A DNA stretch of 64,000 nucleotides from Mycolicibacterium moriokaense (lineage in GTDB: Bacteria > Actinomycetota > Actinomycetes > Mycobacteriales > Mycobacteriaceae): NCBI RefSeq assembly GCF_003347205.1, contig NZ_QQBJ01000008.1:186001-250000 (forward strand), written 5' to 3'. This document shows positions 1-7,555 of this stretch, in pieces. Numbering within the stretch: the stretch's first letter is position 1; each line of letters starts with the position of its first letter. The position numbers were made by a program, and so were the translations under genes. The notes beneath the pieces were generated by a model. That model searched no databases. It had not been told where the DNA came from and worked only from the letters and a program-made list of their open reading frames with translations.

Positions 1-178
1 GGATCTCCTGGCCGCCGGGCACCTCGGCGTAGTCGAGGCTGACGCCGTTGGCGACGGCGACGGCCAGGAAATGGCCGAACGGCACCGGGTCGGGTAGTCC
101 GAACAACTCCGTCAGAAACGTCGCCGACTGCTTCTTGTCCTTCGCAGCCACGATGGTGTGGTTGAACGTGATGCTCAT
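1..178 (-). CDS. VOC (glyoxalase/dioxygenase fold) family protein, 3' end cut by window edge
   Basis: Only the first 59 codons are present; the gene runs leftward off the window. The start is the ATG at 178. The visible protein begins MSITFNHTIVAAKDK and continues with a helix and a hydrophobic strand (FGHFLAVAVANGVSLDY), the beta-alpha-beta start of a VOC module. VOC proteins are small metal-dependent lyases, dioxygenases or antibiotic-binding proteins; the first metal ligand would be the His of FNHT. It is divergent from the acetyltransferase that starts at 232, with about 50 bp between them. The substrate cannot be told from this fragment. The VOC call is moderately sure, being based on the N-terminal pattern only. 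Confidence 0.6.
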   Translation of the reverse strand, partial: MSITFNHTIVAAKDKKQSATFLTELFGLPDPVPFGHFLAVAVANGVSLDYAEVPGGQEI

Positions 179-231
179 GTGTTGCCAGTTAATCAGTTTC
201 GTCCGCCGCGCGACACCATCAGGATGGGGAG

Positions 232-765
232 GTGGCCGACGTAGACGAGCTGACGGGTGAGCGGGTCCTGCTCCGCGCGCCACTGCTGGCCGACGCCGAC
301 GAGTTGTTCGCCTCCGTCGCGTCGGATCCCGAAGTCACCCGCTACCTGTCCTGGCCGACGCATCCCGATGTCGACGAGACGCGGCGGGTGATCACCGAAT
401 TGTTCAACGTGGGTGAGGAACGCACCTGGCTGATCGAGCTGATGAGCACCGGCGAGATCGTCGGCACCTGCGGTTTCCGGCCCGTGCAGCCGCACAGCCG
501 CGACTTCGGATATGTGCTCGGCCGCCGGTGGTGGGGGCGGCGCCTGATGCCGGAGGCGGTTTCGCTGTTGCTCGCCGAGATGGAAAGCGACCCGAGCGTC
601 TACCGCATCTCGGCGATATGCCATGTCGACAACGCTCGATCGGCACGCGTGCTGAGGGGCGCGGGCCTGTCATACGAGGGCAGGTTGGCCCGCCATACGA
701 TCTTCCCTAACCTCAGCACGATGGAGCCGCAGGACGTTCTGCAGTTCGCCCGAACGAGGCGTTGA
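232..765 (+). CDS. GNAT family N-acetyltransferase (RimJ/RimL-like)
   Basis: 177 residues, the usual length for a single GNAT domain. It would transfer an acetyl group from acetyl-CoA to an amine, either a protein N-terminus or a small molecule. The start is GTG at 232, directly behind a purine-rich AGGATGGGGAGG stretch that serves as ribosome-binding site. Motifs seen: an N-terminal TGERVLLRAP strand, W-P-T-H helix region, and the acetyl-CoA loop around GRRWWGRRLMPEA (about residues 100-112) followed by a helix and the late-strand pattern ICHVDNARSARVLRGAGL typical of the RimJ/RimL group. The stop is 17 bp before the nitronate monooxygenase start, so the two are probably co-transcribed. Substrate unknown. 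Confidence 0.85.
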   Translation: MADVDELTGERVLLRAPLLADADELFASVASDPEVTRYLSWPTHPDVDETRRVITELFNVGEERTWLIELMSTGEIVGTCGFRPVQPHSRDFGYVLGRRWWGRRLMPEAVSLLLAEMESDPSVYRISAICHVDNARSARVLRGAGLSYEGRLARHTIFPNLSTMEPQDVLQFARTRR

Positions 766-782
766 ACCGATGGGAGGCGATG

Positions 783-1802
783 ATGCCGAACGGATTTGAT
801 CTGCGTGGACTGGCGGTGCCGGTGATCGTGGCACCGATGGCGGGCGGACCGTCGACGCCCGAACTCGCCGCGGCGGGCACGAACGCGGGCGGCCTGGGCT
901 TCGTCGCGGCCGGCTACCTCAGCGCCGACGCGCTCGCCGAACGTGTCGTCGCGGCGCGCACGCTCTCCACCGGCCCGATCGGGGTCAACCTGTTCGCCGC
1001 GCAGCCGAGCGCGGCGACCCCGGAGGCAGTCGAGAAGTACGCCGCGGACCTGGCTGCGGATGCGGCCCGCTACGACGCGAAGCTCGGCGACGCCAGGTAC
1101 AGCGACGACGACTGGACGGCCAAGCTCGACGTGCTGCTGGACCTGCGGCCCGAGGTCGCGTCGTTCACGTTCGGGCTGCCGACCGCCGAGGAATGCCTGC
1201 GGCTGCGCGAGGCGGGCATCGCCACCGTCGCGACGGTGACCTCGGTCCACGAGGCCGACGCAGCGGTCGACTGCGGCGTCGACGCGGTCGCGGTGCAGGG
1301 CCCCTCGGCCGGGGGACACCGCGGCACCTTCGACCCCGGGGCTGAGCCCAACCCGCAACCCCTTCCCGAACTGCTCTCCGCCACCCTCGCCCGGGTCAGC
1401 GTCCCCGTCATCGCCGCCGGCGGGTTGGTGAGCGCCGACGACGTCCACCGGGTGCTGGCACAGGGGGCGGTCGCCGCCCAGCTGGGGACGGCCTTCCTGC
1501 TGGCTGACGAGTCAGGCAGCAGCCCGGTGCACCGCGCCGCGTTGCAGGACCCGCAGTTCACCGAAACCGTTGTGACGAAGACTTTTTCCGGTCGCTACGC
1601 GCGCGGGCTGCGCAACCGGTTCATCGACGACCACGAGGCGCAGGCTCCGTTCGGGTATCCGGAGATCCATTACCTCACCGGGCCGCTTCGCGCCGCCGCG
1701 GTGCGCGCACGCGACCCGCACGGCACAAACGTGTGGGCGGGCACCGGCTTCCAGTCGATCGGGCCGGGGCCGGTCGCCGACATCATGGCCGGCTTGACCT
1801 AA
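783..1802 (+). CDS. Nitronate monooxygenase (2-nitropropane dioxygenase family)
   Basis: About 339 residues of TIM barrel. Family members bind FMN and oxidise alkyl nitronates; related proteins include enoyl reductases of the FabK type. Visible features are the N-terminal PVIVAPMAGG strand, the phosphate-binding region VPVIAAGGLVSADDV followed by GAVAAQLGTAFLLADES, and a histidine in GPSAGGHRG (about residue 179), the position of the catalytic His in class I nitronate monooxygenases. I place the start at ATG 783 (ATG 780 is also possible) because GGGAGG lies at 772-777; an upstream in-frame TTG at 762 overlaps the previous stop and is less likely. The stop codon overlaps that of the convergent gene on the other strand. 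Confidence 0.85.
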   Translation: MPNGFDLRGLAVPVIVAPMAGGPSTPELAAAGTNAGGLGFVAAGYLSADALAERVVAARTLSTGPIGVNLFAAQPSAATPEAVEKYAADLAADAARYDAKLGDARYSDDDWTAKLDVLLDLRPEVASFTFGLPTAEECLRLREAGIATVATVTSVHEADAAVDCGVDAVAVQGPSAGGHRGTFDPGAEPNPQPLPELLSATLARVSVPVIAAGGLVSADDVHRVLAQGAVAAQLGTAFLLADESGSSPVHRAALQDPQFTETVVTKTFSGRYARGLRNRFIDDHEAQAPFGYPEIHYLTGPLRAAAVRARDPHGTNVWAGTGFQSIGPGPVADIMAGLT

Positions 1803-2695
1803 CGCGACTCGTCGACCCTGACGTCGCCGGACCCCGAGCGCGCCGTGACCAGCGCGGCGGCCTCGCTGCGGTCGCTGGTCTGCGGGACGCGCACCGCCGT
1901 GGCGCCGCCGCCGCTTGCGTTGACGACGTAGGGGCCGCGGGGCGGCAGCGCGATCCGGACATCGCCGTTGTCGGTGGTCGCGTCGAGCGTGCGGGGGGCG
2001 TCGGTGAAGTCCACCGTGATGTCGCCGTTGGCGATGTCGGCGCTGAACTGCTCCGACACCGAGATCGGGGTTTGGCTGACCACGGGGCCGTCAACGCCGT
2101 GCAGCTCGATTCGTCGCGCCGATCCGCTGAGCAGGACCGCCCCGTGCGTCATCCGCGCGGTGATCTGGTCGAGGTCGGCCTGTGCCATCAGCGCACCGGT
2201 TTCCTGCTGGCTGGTGACCGTCAGTCGGCGAGCCAACTGCGGGGGCAGCACGACGGTGATCTCGCCGGCGCGGCCCCACTGCAGAAACGGCGACGGCTCT
2301 GCGCTGATCGTCAGGCGGGCGCTCGTCGAGTCGTCGGTCATGGCCAGCGGGTGCGGGTCCGCCTGCGTGTTGTTGATCATGCGCAGGTCCGCGCGCGGTG
2401 CGGTGACGTTTTGATCGGCGGTGATGCGAATCGCCACCGGAAGCCGACCGGTGTCGATCACCAGCGAGCGCATCTGCGGCGGCAGCGGCTTGCTGTCGGT
2501 GATGACCCGAAAGCTCGACAGCCCCCACGCCACCACGCCGAGTGTGCCGACGACGCCGAGGGCGATCACGGTGGCCGCGATGATCAGCAGCGCCCGGATC
2601 GCGGTCCGCCCGCCCGGACTCAGCGGTGGCGGCGAAGCGGGTGGCGCGGGCGGCGAAACGGGCGGGGCGGGCGGGGGAGGGGCGAGCGTGGTCAC
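1799..2695 (-). CDS. Membrane-anchored DUF4097-like beta-repeat protein
   Basis: 298 residues. A proline-rich cytoplasmic start (about 1-30, MTTLAPPPPAPPVSPP...) is followed by one membrane segment (about 33-58, AIRALLIIAATVIALGVVG) and a long extracytoplasmic domain made of short beta strands with repeating D-N-G-D-V and S-G-S-G-D-V turns (ATTDNGDVRIALP, TARSGSGDVRVDES). That pattern is typical of the DUF4097 putative adhesin/beta-helix family. It is the last gene of a leftward cluster with the response regulator and sensor kinase, only 21 bp after the response regulator stop, so it may be a target or accessory sensor of that system. Biochemical role unknown. Confidence 0.75.
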   Translation of the reverse strand: MTTLAPPPPAPPVSPPAPPASPPPLSPGGRTAIRALLIIAATVIALGVVGTLGVVAWGLSSFRVITDSKPLPPQMRSLVIDTGRLPVAIRITADQNVTAPRADLRMINNTQADPHPLAMTDDSTSARLTISAEPSPFLQWGRAGEITVVLPPQLARRLTVTSQQETGALMAQADLDQITARMTHGAVLLSGSARRIELHGVDGPVVSQTPISVSEQFSADIANGDITVDFTDAPRTLDATTDNGDVRIALPPRGPYVVNASGGGATAVRVPQTSDRSEAAALVTARSGSGDVRVDESR

Positions 2696-2716
2696 GGTGA
2701 AAAGCCTTTCGGTCGA

Positions 2717-3361
2717 TCAGGATTCGAGGTAGCGCAGCACCGCCAGCACGCGGCGGTTCTCGCTCTCGTCGGGGGCCAGGTCCAATTTGGTGAAGATCGA
2801 TGCGATGTGTTTCTCGGCGGAACCGGTGGAGATGTGCAGCGCCGCCGCGATCGCGGAGTTCGTCCTGCCCTCCGCCATCAACTGCAGCACCTCGCGCTCA
2901 CGTTGGGTGAGCTGATCGAGCACCGCCCGTCGGTGCGAACGCACCAGGATCTGCGACACGACTTCCGGATCGAGAACGGTTCCACCTCCGCCGACCACCG
3001 CGACCGCGTCCAGGAAGGCAGGCACATCGGCCACCCGGTCCTTCAGTAGATACCCGAATCCCTTTGTGTCCGAAGCGATCAGGTCGGCGGCGTAGCGTTC
3101 CTCGACGTAGTGTGACAGCACCAGCACCGGCGACTCCGGGTTCTGGCTGCGCAGCACGGCCGCCGCGCGGATGCCCTCGTCGGTGAAGGTGGGCGGCATC
3201 CGCACGTCCACGATCGCCAGGTCCGGACCGGTGTCGTTGACCAGACGCAGCAGGTTGGTGGCGTCGCCGACGCCGGCGATCACGTCGTGGCCCGCGTCGA
3301 TCAGGATGCGCTCGATGCCCGCGCGCAGCAGCGCGGAGTCCTCGGCGATCACGATGCGCAT
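2717..3361 (-). CDS. NarL/FixJ-type response regulator
   Basis: 214 residues. An N-terminal receiver domain (about 1-120) carries the acidic pair E7/D8, the phospho-acceptor D52 in LAIVDVRMPP and the conserved K107 in YLLKD. A C-terminal LuxR-type helix-turn-helix (about 148-210, LTQREREVLQLMAEGRTN) binds DNA. The ATG at 3361 overlaps the end of the sensor kinase gene by 13 bp, so the pair is translationally coupled. Phosphorylation by the adjacent kinase should let the protein dimerise and regulate promoters; the neighbouring DUF4097-like gene is a plausible target. Close in layout to the LiaR/DesR type. Assignment of the family is firm; the stimulus is unknown. Confidence 0.95.
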   Translation of the reverse strand: MRIVIAEDSALLRAGIERILIDAGHDVIAGVGDATNLLRLVNDTGPDLAIVDVRMPPTFTDEGIRAAAVLRSQNPESPVLVLSHYVEERYAADLIASDTKGFGYLLKDRVADVPAFLDAVAVVGGGGTVLDPEVVSQILVRSHRRAVLDQLTQREREVLQLMAEGRTNSAIAAALHISTGSAEKHIASIFTKLDLAPDESENRRVLAVLRYLES

Positions 3362-4671
3362 GGCAGCACCGCCGTCACGATGGTGGGGCCGGTGGCGGGA
3401 CTCGACACGGCGAAGGTGCCGCGGGCGGCGCGCACCCGCTCCTCGAGTCCGCGCAGGCCGGTGGCTTCTTCGCTGGTGGTGATCGAGGCTCCGCCGCGGC
3501 CGTTGTCGAACACCGACACGTGCAGGTGGTCGGTGGCCTCGTCGAGGCGCACGGTGACAACGGCCTTGGTGGCCTGTGCGTGTTTGGCGACGTTCGTCAG
3601 CGCCTCGGCGACGACGAAGTAGGCGACGGATTCCGTCTCCTCGGAGAGTCGGCGTGGCAGATCGATATCGAGAGTCGCAGGCACCCCGAGGTTCTCGGCT
3701 CGTTGCACCACCGCTGACAGTGCGGCGTCGAGTCCGCGGTCGGCCAGGATGGTGGGTGCGATGCCGCGCACCACGTTGCGCAACTCGACGAGCGCGCTCT
3801 TGGCGTCCTCGTGCGCCTCGGCGATGAGCTTCTTGGCTGCGGGCAGGTCGCCGTCCAGCTTGGTCTGCGCCAGACCGATGGTCATTGCCAGCGACACCAG
3901 CCGCGGCTGCACGCTGTCGTGCAGGTCGCGCTCGATGCGGTGGCGCTCCGTCTGCGCCGACGACACCGCGCCCTGGCGCGCCTCGGAAAGGGCGTTGACC
4001 TGGTATTTCAGCGTGGCGGTCGGTGACGGTGACAGCAGCCACCGGTCGATGGCGGCGTCCAGGGCGGGCGCCAGCACCAGGATCGCGGCGGCGGCGAGCA
4101 GTGCGACGATCGCCAGTAGGAAGGCGATCGCAGGGGAGAGGAACGACAGCCCCGCATCGTCGTCGCTGTGCTGGACGGCGATCGAGGCGGCCGGTCCGAG
4201 GAACGCGAAAACCACGAGCGCGAGGGCGACACCCGTGGCCGCCGCGTCGTAGATCCCGCGCAGCAGGTGGTGCGCCGCTCCCTTCCAGAACCACGCGCCG
4301 CTGACGTCGAGCCAGAGTTGATGTGCCCATCGCTGAAAGCCGTTGTAGGGGGAGATGTTGCGGGGCGGGACGGCGATGCCCATGCCGAACACCGCCTCGC
4401 TGCGCAGCCGTTCGATCCGTTGCACGCCGCGCATCAGATAGATGAACACCACAGCGGCGAGCGCGAAGCCCACCACGGACGGGATGGACGAGACGCCGAC
4501 GACGAGGATTGTCAACGGAATCCACAACCACACCGCCGCGACTGCCGCGCCGGTGATGGTCGACGCCGTCGCAACGACCCCGAGGTGCCGCGCAGGGCCG
4601 GGTGACGCGACGTCCCGAGGGGGCGCGTCGGCGGCGGTTGGTGGTGCCGGGTTGGAGGTGACTGCGACCAT
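3349..4671 (-). CDS. Sensor histidine kinase, HisKA_3/HATPase (NarL-partner type)
   Basis: 440 residues. A short Ala/Pro-rich start is followed by several membrane helices (about 28-55 and 60-82, then about 140-165 and 175-205), a HisKA_3 dimerisation helix with the phospho-accepting histidine in RIERDLHDSVQ (about residue 251), an N-box VAEALTNVAKHA and G-boxes DNGRGG and GLRGLEERV of the ATPase domain. No periplasmic sensory domain of size is visible, so sensing is probably in the membrane, as in DesK/LiaS-like kinases. The ATG at 4671 precedes a gap to the upstream VOC gene that contains a GGGGG-AAAA-CCCCC hairpin. It is coupled to the response regulator by a 13-bp overlap. Confidence 0.93.
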   Translation of the reverse strand: MVAVTSNPAPPTAADAPPRDVASPGPARHLGVVATASTITGAAVAAVWLWIPLTILVVGVSSIPSVVGFALAAVVFIYLMRGVQRIERLRSEAVFGMGIAVPPRNISPYNGFQRWAHQLWLDVSGAWFWKGAAHHLLRGIYDAAATGVALALVVFAFLGPAASIAVQHSDDDAGLSFLSPAIAFLLAIVALLAAAAILVLAPALDAAIDRWLLSPSPTATLKYQVNALSEARQGAVSSAQTERHRIERDLHDSVQPRLVSLAMTIGLAQTKLDGDLPAAKKLIAEAHEDAKSALVELRNVVRGIAPTILADRGLDAALSAVVQRAENLGVPATLDIDLPRRLSEETESVAYFVVAEALTNVAKHAQATKAVVTVRLDEATDHLHVSVFDNGRGGASITTSEEATGLRGLEERVRAARGTFAVSSPATGPTIVTAVLPCAS

Positions 4672-4729
4672 GTCTTCAACCTATGGCGGACGCGGGCCCG
4701 GCAACATGGCGTTTTCCGGAGACCCTCGC

Positions 4730-4743
4730 GGGGGAAAACCCCC
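4730..4743. terminator. Small perfect hairpin between VOC gene and sensor kinase gene
   Basis: Five G (4730-4734), AAAA, five C (4739-4743). It lies just downstream (leftward) of the VOC stop at 4757 and upstream of the kinase start. There is no clear U-tract, so it may be a weak terminator of the VOC gene or part of the kinase leader. Confidence 0.3.
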
Positions 4744-4756
4744 AAGGCCGCGCTCG

Positions 4757-5170
4757 CTATTTGGGGGCGATCAGTTCCAATGCGATGTTGTCGGGATCGC
4801 GGAATTCGAGGATGTAGGACCCGCCGATGTCCTTCACCTGCTCATGCGCGATGCCGAGGTCGTCCAGATGTGCTGCCGCTGACTCTATTTCGGCTTTCGA
4901 GGCGACGGCAAAGGCGCAGTGGTCGAGTCCGGCCCGGTTTTCGTCGAACCTGTCGGTGGCGACCGGCCGCAGCCCGACGAGGATGTCGCCGGCGCGGTAG
5001 ATGACGCCGCCGTAGAGGAACCACAGCCTCTCCCGCGTCTCGGCGTCCGCGTCGGCGGGCATCTCGAGCGCCACGGGCCAGCCGAACACGCTCTCGTAGA
5101 ACCTCCGTGAGCGCGCGATGTCGGTCACCGTCAGCCGGATGTGCTGGATGAAGCTGGTGTTGATCGCCAT
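4757..5170 (-). CDS. VOC family protein (glyoxalase/bleomycin-resistance fold)
   Basis: 137 residues, the length of a complete VOC subunit with two beta-alpha-beta-beta-beta modules. Start ATG 5170 gives MAINTSFIQHIRLTVTDIA; the upstream open frame has no good start. Metal-ligand positions are seen: H10 in IQHIRLTV, E in LWFLYGG region, H in GLDHCAFAV, and E in DPDNIALELIAP at the C-terminus, the typical last ligand (EL-hydrophobic). Such proteins act as glyoxalase, extradiol dioxygenase or drug-binding proteins. It is divergent from the F420-type oxidoreductase at 5260. Substrate unknown. Confidence 0.85.
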   Translation of the reverse strand: MAINTSFIQHIRLTVTDIARSRRFYESVFGWPVALEMPADADAETRERLWFLYGGVIYRAGDILVGLRPVATDRFDENRAGLDHCAFAVASKAEIESAAAHLDDLGIAHEQVKDIGGSYILEFRDPDNIALELIAPK

Positions 5171-5259
5171 GTCCCCATGCTGCCATCCGTCGCGACGGGG
5201 TTTTCGCGGGCAACTGACCGGCGCCCGGTGCGAAACGGTGTCGTGCCACAATCGCCGTC

Positions 5260-6153
5260 GTGCGCGTAGGTATGACGATGCCCGTGATGGAGCCCGACCT
5301 CGACGCGGCGATCCTGCAGACCTGGGCCGAGACCATCGACGAGGGCCCCTTCTCGTCGCTGTGCTGGGGTGAGCGGATCGCATTCGACAACCCCGAGGCG
5401 ATCGCGCTGCTCGGTGCCCTGGCGGCATGGACCCACCGGGTCCGCCTGGTGACGACGGTGGTGGTGCCACAGTTGCACGACCCCGTGATGCTGGCGAAGG
5501 CACTGGCCACCGGCGATCTGCTGAGCGGCGGCAGGCTCACCGTCGGCCTCGGCGTCGGGGGCAGACGCGAAGACTATGAAGCCGTCGGCGCCGACGTCGC
5601 CACCCAGACGATGCGGGCCATGGCCGAGTCTGTCGCCGTGATGAAGCGGATCTGGGCCGGCGAGAAGGTCACCGATTCCGTCGTACCGGTCGGGCCTGCG
5701 CCGGTGCAGGCCGCCGGACCCCCACTGCTGGTCGGCACGATGGGCCCGAAGACAATGGCGTCCGCCGCCGCATGGGCCGACGGTCTCGCGGGTACGACGC
5801 TGGACCTCGACACCGCCAAGCAGAACGAGCTGTACGACGTGGCCCGCACGGCATGGGCGCAGGCCGGAAAGCCCAAACCACTGCTCGCCACCTCGTTCTG
5901 GTTCGCGCTCGGCGAGCGTGAGGAAGCGCGCGCCCAGGTACACCGGCATCTGCGCCGCTACATGAACTGGATACCCGCCGAGTACGTCGACGCCATGGCG
6001 CCCACCACCGGCTGGGCGGGCGACGAGGACGAATTGCTGGGCGTGCTGCGCAGATTCGAGGACATCGGCACCGACGAGGTCCATCTCATCCCGACGAGTT
6101 CGGACGTCGAACAGGTGCGCAGGGTCGCCGACGTCGTCAAGGTGTTCGCCTAG
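5260..6153 (+). CDS. LLM-class (luciferase-like) F420-dependent oxidoreductase
   Basis: 297 residues, TIM-barrel luciferase-like monooxygenase fold. In mycobacteria most of these use reduced F420 as hydride carrier; FMN is the alternative. The start is GTG 5260 (GTG CGC GTA GGT ATG). Motifs: N-terminal VGMTMPVMEPD, RVRLVTTVVVPQLHDPVMLAKALATGDLLSGGR, where the D-x-L-S-G-G-R turn and the following GLGVGGRREDYEAVG are family hallmarks of the cofactor site, and GPPLLVGTMGPKTM. The C-terminal helix FEDIGTDEVHLIP closes the barrel. It is a single-gene unit between the VOC gene and the broken hydrolase. Substrate unknown. Confidence 0.9.
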   Translation: MRVGMTMPVMEPDLDAAILQTWAETIDEGPFSSLCWGERIAFDNPEAIALLGALAAWTHRVRLVTTVVVPQLHDPVMLAKALATGDLLSGGRLTVGLGVGGRREDYEAVGADVATQTMRAMAESVAVMKRIWAGEKVTDSVVPVGPAPVQAAGPPLLVGTMGPKTMASAAAWADGLAGTTLDLDTAKQNELYDVARTAWAQAGKPKPLLATSFWFALGEREEARAQVHRHLRRYMNWIPAEYVDAMAPTTGWAGDEDELLGVLRRFEDIGTDEVHLIPTSSDVEQVRRVADVVKVFA

Positions 6154-6290
6154 CCCAACGCCCACGACCGGCCGCTGACCCGGCCGCATCTGCCCGGCGG
6201 AATCGATAGAAATCATCGCGGGTGTCAATTATGCTTAGCTAGCCGTTTTGCCGATCGCTCAGAGGCGGTGCGCTGAGCAGGAAGTTTGCG

Positions 6291-6913
6291 ATGATCAAGG
6301 TACTTGTCGCAATCGCGGGCAGCACCGTGGTTGTTTGCGCTCCACTCGCGTTGCCTACCCCGCCCAACTCTGGCGGGTGGTCGGCACGTTGAACCTGGAT
6401 CAGTCGGTGCTCGCGGGCACCGACTCACCCGACGCGGTGATCCCCGAGGCCGCCGACCCGGTCACAGTGGTCGGCGTCAGCCAAGGGGCGGTCGTCATCA
6501 ACTACGAAGAGCGTCGACTGGCGGCGGCATCCGTTCCGCCGGGCCACATCTCGTTCGTCACGATCGGGGACCCCACCAATGCCGACGGCGGCATTCTGGC
6601 GAAGCTGCCGCCCGGGCACATTCCTTTGCTCGACTTCACCAAGCCGCCGCCCCCGAACGACACGTATCCCACCACGGAGATCGTGCGCGAGCACGACGGC
6701 CCGCGGCCCGCAGCGCAGCCAGATTCTCTGCCGCTGAACAATATTCGCGTCAAGACTCGCGCACACCGCCCCAGTGGCAACGGCGGTCCGTCTGCTGCCC
6801 GCCCGGTCACGTCCTTCGTGCGGCATGTCGGCCAGAAGCGCAACCAGCACGGGGTCGGCGACGAACAGCCCTCGGGTGCAACCGATGTCACGGAAGACGA
6901 CGACCATGACTAG
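6291..6913 (+). pseudogene. PE-PPE-domain (cutinase-like) secreted hydrolase, broken by an out-of-frame internal deletion
   Basis: ATG 6291 opens a convincing export signal (MIKVLVAIAGSTVVVCAPLALP) but that frame stops at the TGA beginning at 6390. From about 6341 another frame reads VAYPAQLW, LNLDQSV, then TVVGVSQGAVVINYEERRL, FVTIGDPTNADGGIL and YPTTEIVREHDG. These match the order of conserved blocks of the mycobacterial PE-PPE C-terminal serine hydrolase domain (G-x-S-x-G nucleophile elbow). The block that normally lies between the signal peptide and YPAxLW is missing, and the join shifts frame. After EHDG the usual C-terminal block with PLNLLA is also degenerate. I infer a deletion near 6340-6355 that killed the gene. 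A short cytosolic product from an internal start cannot be excluded. Confidence 0.65.
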
Positions 6914-7127
6914 TGCACGCGAACACGGTGCCGCGCCGGATGACGATCAGCCGGTCACGCCGGCGGAACCGTCGGAGTGGGTCAAGCCGGTCGAGCTGAT
7001 CGAATTGCTGCAGCGCCGTACCGAGAAGCGCAGGCAACCCCGGGCGCCGACATCGTCGCCGTTCTATGACGCCGAATTCGTCGCGCGGCAGCCCACGAGA
7101 AAGAGGCGACGCAGGTCGAGCGGCTAG
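6906..7127 (+). CDS. Small basic-tailed hypothetical protein
   Basis: 73 residues from ATG 6906, which overlaps the last 8 bp of the broken hydrolase frame. I do not recognise the family. An acidic/polar start (EHGAAPDDDQPVTPAEPSEW) is followed by a helix VKPVELIELLQRRTEKRR and a strongly basic end (TRKRRRRSSG). No signal peptide or membrane segment. Its TAG stop overlaps the stop of the convergent acidic-tail protein. Codon use fits a real gene, but it could be the tail of the decayed hydrolase locus. Confidence 0.5.
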   Translation: MTSAREHGAAPDDDQPVTPAEPSEWVKPVELIELLQRRTEKRRQPRAPTSSPFYDAEFVARQPTRKRRRRSSG

Positions 7128-7444
7128 CGGTCGTCCGCCTCGTGATCCTCGCTGTCGTAGTCCTCGTCCCCGTAGTCGTCGTCGTCGAAATCGCCTTCTT
7201 CGTCTTCGTCTTCGTAGTCCTCATCGTCTTCATCGTCTTCGTCGACGTAGGGGGTGTTGAGGCCCGCGAGGTGGTCGGAGTCGGCCATCACCTGGTCCCA
7301 CTTCGAGGACGGGTAGTACTCGGCCCGCTTGTCCTCGTCGTCGAAGTGGATGGCGAGCACCCCGCCTTCGAGGAACTCGAAGCCGTCGTCATCGCCGAAA
7401 TCCCTGGGCTGGGGCTGCCCGCTGAACAGCACTGTGAACGCCAT
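7124..7444 (-). CDS. Small protein with very acidic C-terminal tail
   Basis: 106 residues starting MAFTVLFSGQPQPRDFG at ATG 7444. The first two thirds form a compact predicted beta/alpha domain (FEFLEGGVLAIHFDD, AEYYPSSKWDQVMAD). The last 38 residues are almost only Asp, Glu and Tyr in a repetitive pattern (DEDDEDDEDYEDEDEE). Such tails usually contact basic proteins, metal ions or nucleic-acid-binding partners; the role here is unknown. No signal peptide. It is divergent from the peptide transporter and convergent with the small basic-tailed gene, the two stop codons overlapping. Confidence 0.7.
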   Translation of the reverse strand: MAFTVLFSGQPQPRDFGDDDGFEFLEGGVLAIHFDDEDKRAEYYPSSKWDQVMADSDHLAGLNTPYVDEDDEDDEDYEDEDEEGDFDDDDYGDEDYDSEDHEADDR

Positions 7445-7555
7445 GGCGGCCAGTTTCGCATGGAGGCCTGACGCCACCCCACGGGCTCCGCGCGGTGCCG
7501 GCGAAACACCGAGACGCTTTGCCGCGTGTGGGTGCGCGTGGTAAAGCTGGCCCCC

